Shown: one piece after another, positions 54,358 to 63,494 of the stretch
Layout of the letters: each line of letters starts with the position of its first letter
Position numbering within the stretch: position 1 is the stretch's first letter
Assembly (NCBI RefSeq): GCF_023913515.1
Contig: NZ_CP099391.1
Span: 310,001 to 374,000 of the forward strand
Source: Natronococcus sp. CG52
Lineage (GTDB): Archaea > Halobacteriota > Halobacteria > Halobacteriales > Natrialbaceae
Direction: 5' to 3'
DNA: 64,000 bases
Made by a program: the position numbers and the translations under genes
Notes under the pieces: generated by a model
What the model was told of the DNA's origin: nothing
Databases searched by the model: none
Seen by the model: only the letters and a program-made list of their open reading frames with translations

Positions 54358-54437
54358 ATAGCTCCACGATTTAGAACGCCGAGAATCCATCTTCTGATTG
54401 ATATCTCCACGATTCAGAACGCCGAGACCCCGTCTTA
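54358..54437 (+). repeat. Two tandem imperfect ~43-bp repeats
   Basis: ATAGCTCCACGATTTAGAAC GCCGAGAATCC... and ATATCTCCACGATTCAGAAC GCCGAGACCCC... follow each other. They lie after the mannosyltransferase remnant and just before the Tat-exported protein, in its promoter region. Confidence 0.55.
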
Positions 54438-54480
54438 TCAGACTCATAGATATACCCTCTATCCGTAACGGGTGAAGCGT

Positions 54481-55158
54481 ATGACAGACTCAGCGGGACG
54501 CGACAACGAGGACCTGACCGTGAGCGATCGATTCGACCGACGGTTCTTCCTGAAGGGGATAGGCGGCGTCTCGCTGGCCGGCGGGGCGCTGGCGTCGAGC
54601 ACCGCGGCCGGTGCGGAATCGGACGATGACGAAGAGGCGGAGCCCGAGGGACCAGCGGAATTCAAGAATCTCGGAGTGCAACACGGCTGTCCCCGCCATT
54701 TAGACGGGGGACGGATCATCGTCTTGAACGATAACGAGGCGGTGGTGAACGTCACAGCGACCGGGCCCGACGGATACGAGGAGACGATCGAGATCCAGAT
54801 GCACGACGTCGGCCAGTTCGAACCCCTCGACGACGGTGAGTATCACCTCGAGACTGATCGCGACGATTTCGTTTTCGAGCGGACGGCAGTCGAGATCGAC
54901 TGTCCAACCGAGGCGGAGTTCGTGGACCTCCGCGTGGACCTGGAGTGTGTCGACGGGAGAGGCCTGATAACGGTATCGAACGACAACGACGAGACGGTGA
55001 ACGTCACGGTGACCGGACCCGACGGATACGACGAGACGAAGGAGGTGCCGGCCGGTGGCTCGACCGAGTTCGCAGGCCTAGAGAACGGTACGTACGAACT
55101 CGAGACCAGCCACGAAGACATCGGCCTCAATCGGACGAGCGTCGATATCGACTATTGA
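54481..55158 (+). CDS. Tat-exported protein with two internal repeats
   Basis: 225 residues from ATG 54481. Twin-arginine signal DRRFFLKGIGGVSLAGGALA at about residue 16. After a Glu-rich linker come two homologous ~80-residue domains, each with GRIIVLNDNEAVVNVTATGP-type and LITVSNDNDETVNVTVTGPD-type strands, FEPLDDGEYHLET/FAGLENGTYELET and an N-linked-type motif, likely beta-sandwiches. Function unknown; probably on the cell surface. Confidence 0.8.
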   Translation: MTDSAGRDNEDLTVSDRFDRRFFLKGIGGVSLAGGALASSTAAGAESDDDEEAEPEGPAEFKNLGVQHGCPRHLDGGRIIVLNDNEAVVNVTATGPDGYEETIEIQMHDVGQFEPLDDGEYHLETDRDDFVFERTAVEIDCPTEAEFVDLRVDLECVDGRGLITVSNDNDETVNVTVTGPDGYDETKEVPAGGSTEFAGLENGTYELETSHEDIGLNRTSVDIDY

Positions 55159-55643
55159 CGAGTTCCGTGTAATCGTTAGCCAATACGGGCTGTCTTCCGA
55201 ACCGGATTGGCAAGTGGAGATTTCTGTCAGTCACTGTCGCTGGAGGTGGCAGGATAGACGAGTACTGTCGACTTCGTTCCAAGCTCGTCATACTGTCGGA
55301 CGAAACTATTTGAAGATCGGTCGCTCGAACTCAGCCGTCTCCGAAGGTGACGGGCGACCATTCGCGACCGACTTCTCACTGACTTCTGTCCGACAGTATC
55401 AGTAGGGGATCGCTGCAAACTCCAGAAACCGTGTGGCGTCGTTATTCCCCGCTGTAATGGGGGGTGACTCTAGGCTTTCTTCTGGCGGATAACGCATTTT
55501 CTGACGACTAAGACCCGATCAATTTCTCCTCATCCGACCGTCGACGACGGACTCCTCGTCGCGGACCGAGACCGGGCCGATCGGGTTCGAGAGGTCGTCG
55601 CTCGTCGCCGAAACGAAACGCAGGGGTGACCGCTCGACCGGCG
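55159..55643. other. 485-bp region with an isolated terminal inverted repeat pair
   Basis: No convincing gene. ATACTGTCGGAC (55,290-55,301) and its reverse complement GTCCGACAGTAT (55,388-55,399) bound 110 bp that cannot encode a transposase; it may be a MITE or an IS remnant. Confidence 0.5.
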
Positions 55644-55898
55644 TTACTCGTCGTCTCGTCCGTCTCCGTCGTCTTCCGTCACGACTCGCTCGACGACCGA
55701 CCGGTCGCCATCGTCGTCGTCGTAGACGTACACCGTCCCCTCGTCCTCGTCGAGCGTCTCCCGGTGGCTCCCGTCGCAGAACGGGAACGAGTCCGAGAGC
55801 CCGCACCGACAGACCGCGACGTCGCCCTTTTCGCCGTCGATGTCCGACGGATCGAGTTTCCGCGGCCCGGTTTCCTCGAGTTCGACCAGTCGTGTCAT
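55644..55898 (-). CDS. CDGSH-type iron-sulfur protein
   Basis: 84 residues with the CDGSH signature CRCGLSDSFPFCDGSHRETL, giving the Cys3-His ligand set of a [2Fe-2S] cluster. The family includes mitoNEET-like redox or cluster-transfer proteins. A short acidic tail follows. Confidence 0.9.
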   Translation of the reverse strand: MTRLVELEETGPRKLDPSDIDGEKGDVAVCRCGLSDSFPFCDGSHRETLDEDEGTVYVYDDDDGDRSVVERVVTEDDGDGRDDE

Positions 55899-56040
55899 CG
55901 GTGGGCCTCAGGGCCGGAGCGACGAAAACGTTCGCCTCGGCGATCGACGGCGGACGACGTTCGTTCCACGCCGTTCGCGCAGTGGATCCCTGCAGTTTCC
56001 TGCGGAGGTTATACAATTTCACGTACTGATGAGTATGCGT

Positions 56041-56280
56041 ATGTGTGCAACCTTTACCGGCGACGACGAGGGAAAGCGCGTCGTTAACGACAACGGCGAC
56101 GATATCGGGATCGTCAGCGAGGTCGACGACGGGACGGCCTACGTCGATCCGGATCCGGGGATCACGGACAGGTTCAAGTCCCAGCTCGGCTGGGGCGATG
56201 CCGACGAGGAGACGTACTCGCTCGACCAGCGTAACGTCGAAGCGATCACCGACGACGAAATTCGACTGAAACGTCTCTGA
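56041..56280 (+). CDS. Small PRC-barrel-like protein
   Basis: About 79 residues starting MCATFTGDDEGKRVVNDNGD, with IGIVSEVDDGTAYVDPDPGI in the centre and SLDQRNVEAITDDEIRLKRL at the end. A TTATACAA box about 30 bp upstream favours the third in-frame ATG (56041) over 56029 and 56035. PRC-barrel modules mediate protein interactions; role unknown. Confidence 0.72.
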   Translation: MCATFTGDDEGKRVVNDNGDDIGIVSEVDDGTAYVDPDPGITDRFKSQLGWGDADEETYSLDQRNVEAITDDEIRLKRL

Positions 56281-56457
56281 GCTACCGCCCGATCCGACGT
56301 GACCCGTCTCGGATGCCCTCGAGCGGTAACGTCGCCCGGGCATCCCTACCCGTTCTCTCCGCTCGTCGACCTCCGGAAGCGACGGGACCGCGACCGGTAC
56401 CCGTTGCTTGCTAGTGCCACCGCCGTTCACTTCATCCGGACGAACGATTGGCCGTGT

Positions 56458-57957
56458 ATGCCTATGCGGCCACCGACGAAGGCAGCCCTCGACGAACTCG
56501 GGGAGGAACTGTATCTGGATCTCACCGACGAGGAACTCGAATTCTTCGCCGAGATGGCCGAACGACGGATGGAATCGTACGAGACTGTTCTCTCCTACGA
56601 TCCGGAACCGCGCCTCGGGGGTGCCGAGCGTCGCGAACGGAGTTCGGGGCGACGAGTCTCGAGCGACGAGGATCCGCACAACGCGTGGGTGACGCAGTGT
56701 TTCGTCGCCGGCGACGACGGCGGCGATCTCGACGGATGGGAGATCGGGATCAAGGACAACGTTTGCGTCGCCGGCGTCGAGATGACCTGCGGATCGCAGG
56801 TCGTCGAGGGGTACGTGCCGAACCGCGACGCGACCGTCGTCACGCGCCTTCTGGAAGCGGGTGCGGACGTCGTCGGGAAGACGAACATGGACGACATGGC
56901 GATGACGTCGACCGGTCACAGCGCCTTCGGCCCGGTCCTGAACCCCCACGACGACGACTACCTCGCGGGTGGCTCGAGCGGCGGCAGCGCGGTCGCCGTC
57001 GCCAGGAGCGAGGTCGACGCGGCGATCGGTTCCGACCAGGGCGGCAGCGTCCGCGTCCCCGCGGCGTTCTGCGGCATTGTCGGCCACAAGCCGACATACG
57101 GTCTCGTTCCGTACACGGGCTGTATCGGTATCGAGCACGCGATCGATCATCCGGGTCCGATGACCTCCGACGCCGAGAGCGCCGCTCGCATCCTTTCGGA
57201 AATCGCGGGCAGCAACGAACGAGACCTTCGAGAGCCCGGCGCGGTACCCGTCGAACGGTACGAGGAGGCGCTCGACGGCGACGTCTCCGATCTCTCGATC
57301 GGCGTTCTGGAGGAAGGGTTCGATCGATCGGGTGCGAACGACGACGTCCTCGCGACCTCGAGGGGGGCGATCGATCGGCTCGCGGAGCAGGGCGCGTCGA
57401 TCGACGACGTCTCCGTGCCGATGCACGCCGACGCGCAGGACATCCACGACGTCTGTACCTCCGAGGGGCTGCTCGACGCGATGATCGGCGAGGGACTCGG
57501 CCACGGCTGGAAGGCGTGGTACAACCGGTCCTGGGTCGAGTCGTTCGGCAAGTACCGGCGGGCACAGAGCGACGACTTCCCCGCTCGGCTCAAACTGCTG
57601 TTGCTCATGGGCGCGTACACGAACCGCGAGTACCACTCGCGGTACTACGCGCGCGGTATGAACCTCGTCGTCGAACTCACGGAGCGCTACGACGAGGTGT
57701 TCGCCGGTTACGACCTGCTCGCGATGCCGACGGCGGTGACGAAACCACCCGAACACCAACCCGACCGAGATCAGTACGATCGCCTTCGAGAGACCGATAT
57801 CGTCCACAACGCGACGCCGTTCAACAGAACCGGCCACCCCGCGGTGAGCGTTCCGGCGGGCGAGGTCGACGGGCTTCCCGTCGGTCTCATGCTCGTCGGC
57901 CCCCGCTTCGACGATGCGACGGTACTGAACGCCGCGTACAGTCTCGAGTCGACGTGA
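56458..57957 (+). CDS. Amidase (amidase-signature family)
   Basis: 499 residues from ATG 56458; the upstream frame has no family similarity. The catalytic Ser-cisSer-Lys motif is seen in AGGSSGGSAVAVARSEVDAA (GSSGGS) with the upstream Lys in WEIGIKDN, and IGSDQGGSVRVPAAFCGIVG contains the nucleophile Ser. Hydrolyses amides or, in GatA, glutamine; the lack of GatA-like neighbours points to a stand-alone amidase. Confidence 0.88.
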   Translation: MPMRPPTKAALDELGEELYLDLTDEELEFFAEMAERRMESYETVLSYDPEPRLGGAERRERSSGRRVSSDEDPHNAWVTQCFVAGDDGGDLDGWEIGIKDNVCVAGVEMTCGSQVVEGYVPNRDATVVTRLLEAGADVVGKTNMDDMAMTSTGHSAFGPVLNPHDDDYLAGGSSGGSAVAVARSEVDAAIGSDQGGSVRVPAAFCGIVGHKPTYGLVPYTGCIGIEHAIDHPGPMTSDAESAARILSEIAGSNERDLREPGAVPVERYEEALDGDVSDLSIGVLEEGFDRSGANDDVLATSRGAIDRLAEQGASIDDVSVPMHADAQDIHDVCTSEGLLDAMIGEGLGHGWKAWYNRSWVESFGKYRRAQSDDFPARLKLLLLMGAYTNREYHSRYYARGMNLVVELTERYDEVFAGYDLLAMPTAVTKPPEHQPDRDQYDRLRETDIVHNATPFNRTGHPAVSVPAGEVDGLPVGLMLVGPRFDDATVLNAAYSLEST

Positions 57958-57980
57958 CGCGAGGCGGGAGTTACTCGAGA

Positions 57981-58067
57981 ACTATAGTAGCCACTGAAAG
58001 TCAGTGCACACCCGATCGCACGACGGCTGTGCGATCGGTGTGTAAATCGTTTCAGTTGTTACTATAG
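57981..58067. repeat. Dispersed MITE-like repeat, copy C (uninterrupted)
   Basis: CTATAGTA (57,982-57,989) and TACTATAG (58,060-58,067) are perfect inverted ends. Between them lie CCACTGAAAGTCAGTGCACA, CCCGATCGCAC, GACGGCTG, TGCGATCGGTGTGTAAATCG and TTTCAGTTG, with a central CGATCGCAC/GTGCGATCG palindrome. About 87 bp and clearly related to 26,729 and 23,993. Confidence 0.8.
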
Positions 58068-58202
58068 CGCTGACGGTTCGTCGGCGTGAGGAGAACTATC
58101 GTTAAAGTCGAACCGGCCGATATGTAGCTTAACTGTCGGCGGTAGGCGGATTGCATCGTGGGCCAGGTCCACGGAACTCGACCGCCGTACTCGACCAGTT
58201 AC

Positions 58203-58862
58203 TCAGCGATTGGTTCGGTTCGATGTCGTTCGGAACGTTCGGACGGTGTTCCGCTTGCCGGGTTCCGAAGCAACCTCGTCGAAGCCCCGTTCGGTGAAGA
58301 TCCCGTTCCAGTTGCGGTAGTAGAGGGGGAACTCGTCGTCGACGTAGTTCACGTCGGGCTCGGTCGACCGCGTTCGATCGGTTTCGCCCTCGTTCTCCGC
58401 TACGACGAGCAGATCGTCCGTAATCCGGGACAGTTCCTCGAAGACCCACTCGGCGTCCGGATGGAGGTGCTGGAGCGTCTCCACGGAGTAGATCGCGCCG
58501 AACTGGTCGTCAGCAAAGTCGCCGACGACGTCTTCGATCGCGTCCAGATAGAACTCCCCGTCGGTAGCGACACCGGGATAGGCGTCCTCCATCACGTCGA
58601 TCGCCTCCTCGTTGAGTTCGATCCCTGCCAGACTCTCGAAGCCGTGCTCGCGGAGATGCGAGAGGTGGCGCCCCGAACTGCAGCCGAGTTCCAGAATCGG
58701 CGCGCTCCGGTCGGCGAACCGCTCGAGCGTACGACGAATCACGTCACTCGTTTCGTTCGGGCCGTAGTGGGCGTAGTACTCCGGTGAGTACGCTCCGGAC
58801 CGTTCCTCCCACTGGCGCCGAACATCGTTAGAATCCACACCTACCAACCGCGGGGGCGACAT
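58203..58862 (-). CDS. SAM-dependent methyltransferase
   Basis: 219 residues from ATG 58862 (upstream frame not homologous). SAM-binding motif ILELGCSSGRHLSHLREHGF, then LAGIELNEEAIDVM, VGDFADDQFGAIYSVETLQH (motif II). Class I Rossmann-like fold; substrate unknown. Its start is in a region after the cold-shock gene. Confidence 0.88.
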   Translation of the reverse strand: MSPPRLVGVDSNDVRRQWEERSGAYSPEYYAHYGPNETSDVIRRTLERFADRSAPILELGCSSGRHLSHLREHGFESLAGIELNEEAIDVMEDAYPGVATDGEFYLDAIEDVVGDFADDQFGAIYSVETLQHLHPDAEWVFEELSRITDDLLVVAENEGETDRTRSTEPDVNYVDDEFPLYYRNWNGIFTERGFDEVASEPGKRNTVRTFRTTSNRTNR

Positions 58863-59113
58863 AAAAACCCCGTCGGAGTCCGTCTTCCGACGCCGCGAGC
58901 GAGCACGCGGTCGGTTGCCAACTGCTGCAAGTGTGGATACTACAGAACCACCGCACCGTTGCGACGAATCGGACGGCACTGCCCGAATAAGTTCTGACAG
59001 GTGGCCGAACGTCGATTAGAAACGACCATAAGTGGGTGCTCGGACTCTGTCGGGAGGGATTTGCGGACAGATACGGAACCCTTAACCGTACACTCGATAT
59101 TTATTTGGTCGTA

Positions 59114-59308
59114 ATGGCAAACGGTAAGGTTGACTTCTTCAACGACACAGGCGGCTACGGATTCATCGAGACTGAGGATGCTGACGACGACGTGTTTTTC
59201 CACATGGAAGACGTTGGCGGCGAGGATCTGACTGAAGGTACCGAGATCGAATTCGACATCGAACAGGCCCCGAAGGGCCCGCGCGCGACGAACGTCGAGC
59301 GCCTATAA
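59114..59308 (+). CDS. cspA: Cold-shock protein (CspA family)
   Basis: 64 residues. RNP motifs GYGFIE and VFFHMEDV, in an all-beta OB-fold. Leaderless-type promoter with ATATTTATTTGG about 20-30 bp before the ATG. Binds single-stranded nucleic acids and is often the most strongly expressed small haloarchaeal protein. Confidence 0.93.
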   Translation: MANGKVDFFNDTGGYGFIETEDADDDVFFHMEDVGGEDLTEGTEIEFDIEQAPKGPRATNVERL

Positions 59309-59516
59309 TCTGACTCCTGTCGCCTCGAGGCGACATCACGGTGTAATCGATTTTTTGAGGCTTCGAGTTAGGTAGCAACTGCTCGGTTCGAGCTACCGTA
59401 CCGGCTGAAACGGGTTTCGAAGCGAGAACTCTCCGCTACTTCACCGACCGGAAAGCCGTCTCTCGCGTCTCGCCCACCCGATCAGCTCATCTCCCGATAC
59501 CCCCTCTCTAGAGGGG

Positions 59517-59957
59517 ATGACAACCGATATCGAACCCCTCGTCACGTCCTGGCCGGGAATCGAGGCCGCTCCGCACCGACTCAGCGGTAGGGAGTTCACC
59601 CTCGACGGCCGCGAACTCGGTCACGTTCACGGTCGGCAACAAGTCGACATCCCGCTTCCGAAGCGCGTGCGCGACATCGTCGTCGCGAGCGGACTCGCGT
59701 CGAAACACCACCTGTTCCCCGAATCCGGCTGGGTTACGAAGTACCTCGAGTCGGATGCCGACGTCGACGAAGCCGTCCGGCTGCTTCGAATCGCCTATCT
59801 CTACCAGGTTGCTGCCCTCCAGCGTCGGGAGACGGTGGACGAGGCGATCGCCGAAGTAGACGTCGCGACCGAACTCGACGGCACGACGCTTCCGGACGGG
59901 CTGCGGGAGGTGTTCCCGCCCCTATCCTCGCTGTCACAGACACCGACGAACGAGTGA
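59517..59957 (+). CDS. Luciferase-domain protein (DUF5519-like)
   Basis: 146 residues. GIEAAPHRLSGREFTLDGRE, LGHVHGRQQVDIPLPKRVRD and HHLFPESGWVTKYLESDADV are the conserved blocks of DUF5519. GAGGGG before the ATG gives a plausible ribosome-binding site. The name 'luciferase' is from the family label; no enzyme activity is known. Confidence 0.78.
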   Translation: MTTDIEPLVTSWPGIEAAPHRLSGREFTLDGRELGHVHGRQQVDIPLPKRVRDIVVASGLASKHHLFPESGWVTKYLESDADVDEAVRLLRIAYLYQVAALQRRETVDEAIAEVDVATELDGTTLPDGLREVFPPLSSLSQTPTNE

Positions 59958-60434
59958 ACCGCCTCGTTCGGGTCGATCAGTACGCCAGCGGGGCTATCGG
60001 TGTGTCGTTCCGACGAAACGGGAGAGCACTACTCTCCCGGATCCGGCGCACGGAGAACTGGTAACGAACGTCCGAGATCGACAAGAACTCCAGCGTCCCA
60101 TCGCCCCGTACTATCGCCGAGTCCGGTGTCGCCGATCTACCTGCTCTGATATCAGCGCGCCCTCGGCGTTCACCGAGTCGAATATCTACAGAGGAGTGTC
60201 GCATCGGCGTGCGTGAGTGCTGGCGACGGGCGCAAGTGAAGAGACGATCCGAAGAGCGGAGGCACTCATGAAAGGGGAGTGACACATTGCATCGTCTGCA
60301 CAGAAGTCAGCGGCTGCCGGCATGCCACTAGATAGCTATCTCCCCCTCGCAGTGGTAGCTAGCGTGGCTCACGTCACGCGCGTGGCTGGGAGCCGACAAC
60401 TGTTCTCCAGAAGGGGAACGGGAGAGAAGAAACC
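59958..60434. other. 477-bp region with no recognised gene
   Basis: A minus-strand frame (59,977-60,285) has no start context or similarity that would support it. It contains the promoter of the oxidase operon. Confidence 0.4.
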
Positions 60435-61820
60435 ATGGCAACAGCAACGAAAGACGACGCGGAGATTGAGCGATTATCGGGAACCCTCCGAGGCGAGCTG
60501 ATCCAACCCGACGATCCGGAGTTCGACGACGCGCGCGCAATCTACAACGCGATGATCGACAAGCACCCGCGACTGATCGCCCGGTGTGCCAACGTCGCAG
60601 ACGTCCTCGCAGCCGTGACGTTCGGGCGCGAACACGACCTCGAAACGGCGATCCGCAGCGGCGGTCACAACGGTGCCGGTCTGGGCACGGTCGACGACGG
60701 GCTAGTAATCGACCTTTCGAACATGACCGGCATCCGCGTCGACCCCGAAGCGAAGACCGTCCACGTCGAACCCGGGTGCACCTGGGGCGACGTGGATCAC
60801 GCCACCCACGCCTTCGGACTGGCGACGGTCAGCGGGGTCATCTCCACGACCGGCGTCGGCGGACTGACCCTCGGTGGCGGTCACGGCTATCTGAGCCGCA
60901 AGTACGGCTTGACCATCGACAATCTGGTGAGTGCAGACGTCGTGCTGGCCGACGGTCGACTGGTTCACGCGACCGAGGACGAACACCCGGACCTCTTCTG
61001 GGCACTGCGCGGCGGTGGCGGTAACTTCGGCGTCGTCACCTCGTTCGAGTTCCAGCTGTATCCGGTCGAGACGGTCGTCGCTGGGCCGATGTTCTGGCCG
61101 ATCGAAGAGCTCGAGGACACCATGCGCTGGTATCGGGAGTGGCTGCCGGAGGCACCGGAGGACGTCTATGCGGTCTATCTCACCGCCGAGGTGCCGGGTG
61201 ATCCCTTCCCGGAAGAGATCCACGGCGAGAAGGTCTGCGGGCTCGTGTGGTGCTATCTGGGGCCGGAGAGTCGGGTGGAAGACGTGATTCAACCGGCCCG
61301 GGACGTCGCCGAGCCGCTGTTCGAACACGTCGGGGAGATGCCGTATCCGGCGCTCCAGAGCATGTTCGACGATCTCTACCCGCCAGGCGACCAGTGGTAC
61401 TGGAAGGGTGACTTCGTGAACGAACTGACCGACGACGCTATCGCCGAACATCAGCGCTTTGCCGAAGTGCCGACGCCACAGTCGGGGATGCACCTCTATC
61501 CCATCGACGGGGCCGTCCATCGCGTGGACGGGAACGAAACCGCCTGGGATCATCGTGATGTCACCTGGTCGATGGTCATCTTCGGCGTCGATCGGGATCC
61601 GGACAAGAGCGACCTGATCACCGAGTGGGCCCGCGACTACTGGGAGGCGTTCCACCCGCATTCGGCCGGTGCATCGTACGTCAACTTCATGATGGAGGAG
61701 GGACGGGATCGGATTCGAGCCACCTACGGCGACAACTACGATCGGTTGGAAGAAATCAAGGCGAGGTACGATCCTGAGAACTTCTTCCACGTGAACCAGA
61801 ACATCGAGCCAGCAACATGA
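60435..61820 (+). CDS. FAD-linked oxidase with BBE domain
   Basis: 461 residues. FAD-binding PCMH-type domain: ETAIRSGGHNGAGLGTVDDG (His for bicovalent FAD in SGGHN), VHVEPGCTWGDVDHATHAFG (possible Cys for the second FAD bond), TTGVGGLTLGGGHGYLSRKY. The BBE (berberine-bridge) end is EEIKARYDPENFFHVNQNIE. Members oxidise sugars or alkaloid-like compounds. Its stop overlaps the ATG of the next gene (ATGA), so it shares a transcript with a flavin-synthesis gene. Confidence 0.9.
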   Translation: MATATKDDAEIERLSGTLRGELIQPDDPEFDDARAIYNAMIDKHPRLIARCANVADVLAAVTFGREHDLETAIRSGGHNGAGLGTVDDGLVIDLSNMTGIRVDPEAKTVHVEPGCTWGDVDHATHAFGLATVSGVISTTGVGGLTLGGGHGYLSRKYGLTIDNLVSADVVLADGRLVHATEDEHPDLFWALRGGGGNFGVVTSFEFQLYPVETVVAGPMFWPIEELEDTMRWYREWLPEAPEDVYAVYLTAEVPGDPFPEEIHGEKVCGLVWCYLGPESRVEDVIQPARDVAEPLFEHVGEMPYPALQSMFDDLYPPGDQWYWKGDFVNELTDDAIAEHQRFAEVPTPQSGMHLYPIDGAVHRVDGNETAWDHRDVTWSMVIFGVDRDPDKSDLITEWARDYWEAFHPHSAGASYVNFMMEEGRDRIRATYGDNYDRLEEIKARYDPENFFHVNQNIEPAT

Positions 61821-62548
61821 GTCGTTTCGAGCGGAAGACGGAACTGCCGCCCTCGGAGAGAGCGGGAAGACGACCATCTCTCTCCGTGAGCAGTCGCCAG
61901 TCGCCGACCGACGTTGACGATGCGGTCGCCGCGTTCCGGGCTGGTGACCCGGTGTTGATTCACGATGCCACGGACCGGGAAGGTGAGACCGACCTCGTCT
62001 ATCCGGCGCACGCCGTCACGCCGGGTGCCGTTACGCGGCTGCGCAACGACGCCGGTGGGCTCGTCTGTGTCGCGTTGGCCGACCGGGTGGCCCGCCAGTG
62101 GGGCCTGCCGTTCCTTCAGGAGACACTAGACCATCCCGCGACAGCGAACCACGACCTCGAGTACGACGAGCGTTCGTCGTTCTCGATCGCGGTGAACCAC
62201 CGCGACACCCGCACGGGCATCACCGACGAAGACCGCGCGTACACCGTCTCTACCATCGGGGCGGGTGCTGCAGCCCCCGAGACGCTTGATTTCCCTGCCG
62301 AATTCCGCACGCCCGGCCACGTTCACCTGTTGCGGGCGGCGCCGGACCTGGTGGCCGACCGGGAGGGACACACGGAACTCAGCCTTCTGCTAGCGGAGGC
62401 GGCGAACCTGCCACCGGCCGCGGTCGTCTGCGAGATGCTCAACGACGAGACGGGGCGGGAACGTTCGCCAGTCTCCGCGAACTCGTCCGCGGATCGTAAC
62501 GGCTTCCACTTCGTGGAAGGTGAACGCCTCATCGAGAAATTCAGTTAA
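61817..62548 (+). CDS. ribB: 3,4-dihydroxy-2-butanone 4-phosphate synthase
   Basis: 243 residues; a ~30-residue polar leader then the RibB core (GDPVLIHDATDREGETDLVY, with acidic metal ligands), NDAGGLVCVALADRVARQWG, SFSIAVNHRDTRTGITDEDR, PGHVHLLRAAPDLVADREGH, and the C-terminal CEMLNDETG. Makes the four-carbon unit of riboflavin. Translated together with an FAD-linked oxidase. Confidence 0.9.
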   Translation: MSRFERKTELPPSERAGRRPSLSVSSRQSPTDVDDAVAAFRAGDPVLIHDATDREGETDLVYPAHAVTPGAVTRLRNDAGGLVCVALADRVARQWGLPFLQETLDHPATANHDLEYDERSSFSIAVNHRDTRTGITDEDRAYTVSTIGAGAAAPETLDFPAEFRTPGHVHLLRAAPDLVADREGHTELSLLLAEAANLPPAAVVCEMLNDETGRERSPVSANSSADRNGFHFVEGERLIEKFS

Positions 62549-62918
62549 CAAATCCACCTTATTTCAAAACGGTCGGAGGATCCACGATTAGGCTCTGTAA
62601 GCGCCACTCAGCGTGTCCGCAACAGAAAATCGTGTAGAGAGGTACAACAAAACGAGAAGTGCCTGGACCGGGGTTCCCAGTCGAATTCGTGAGAAGAGTA
62701 CCATAATAACTGAGTGTCCAGGTAGATAGAAATACCACTTGTGAATAGAACGGGAACACTCCACTCGTTCTCCGTTGTTCACCCATGGTCTCTGGTGGGA
62801 CGACTTCTATCCGGGGTCTAAACAAGGCCCGACTACGTAAGGAGTCGGGAACGAGTAACTACTCCCTCCGAATAGTATTCGAAGATCACTCATCCCGTCA
62901 AGGAACATTTCAATGATG
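62549..62918. other. 370-bp region, no supported gene
   Basis: A minus-strand frame (62,588-62,782) is hydrophobic in its second half but has no family or start that convinces. It should contain the RibB terminator. Confidence 0.35.
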
Positions 62919-63458
62919 TCACGCTCTTTCTGGTCGGTCACGCGTCGCGATCGCGGGCGGCGTTTCGTTGCCGAGAGCCTCTTCAGTGCGTCGCACTACG
63001 ATCACTGAAATGGGTGACCGACGAACAACGCTTTCGGAAACGCTTCCATACAACAGGTGAGCAAGTCCATGACGGCCGTGGCTTCCGATAACGATCTGGT
63101 CGAATCTGCCACCGACGGCCTGTTCGACGATCGTCTGAGCCGGTTTTCCCGATACCATCATCGTCCTGATTTCAAGCCCCTTTTCGGATGCTTTCTCTTG
63201 AGCTACTTCTAACAGCGTCTTTGCGTCACTTACCAACGACTCGTACCGGGGGAATTGCTCTTCAGATTTTACGAACGCTGCCCAGTACCCCTCGGGAAGC
63301 CGAAGGACGTGCAGCACCGTAATCTCTGTCTCAGGAAACGTTTCAAGTGCAAATTCGAATGCCTCATCGGCCTCCGATGAACCGTCTATTGGAATCAAAG
63401 TCTTTCCGACCTCGTGGTCGGTCTGTACGCCAGTTGATTCGATGCTGTGGTTGTTCAT
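62919..63458 (-). CDS. Universal stress protein (UspA family)
   Basis: 179 residues with a 15-residue leader before the Usp fold. ATP-binding motif GSHGRHGLAHLLYGSVSESV (G-x2-G-x9-G-S), LIPIDGSSEADEAFEFALET at the start and VRRSPISVIVVR at the end. A single-domain Usp; stress-related, role unspecific. Confidence 0.92.
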   Translation of the reverse strand: MNNHSIESTGVQTDHEVGKTLIPIDGSSEADEAFEFALETFPETEITVLHVLRLPEGYWAAFVKSEEQFPRYESLVSDAKTLLEVAQEKASEKGLEIRTMMVSGKPAQTIVEQAVGGRFDQIVIGSHGRHGLAHLLYGSVSESVVRRSPISVIVVRRTEEALGNETPPAIATRDRPERA

Positions 63459-63494
63459 ATTACTCTCTTTTATTCTACCTTTTCAGCAGCGTGG

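Noticed and set aside
55519-57837. A 772-codon minus-strand frame over the CDGSH and amidase genes
   Set aside because: It is antisense to the amidase and CDGSH genes, with codon usage and composition of a shadow frame.
62588-62782. Minus-strand 64-codon frame
   Set aside because: Partly hydrophobic, but there is no start context or homologue by eye; the region is AT-richer and may be noncoding.
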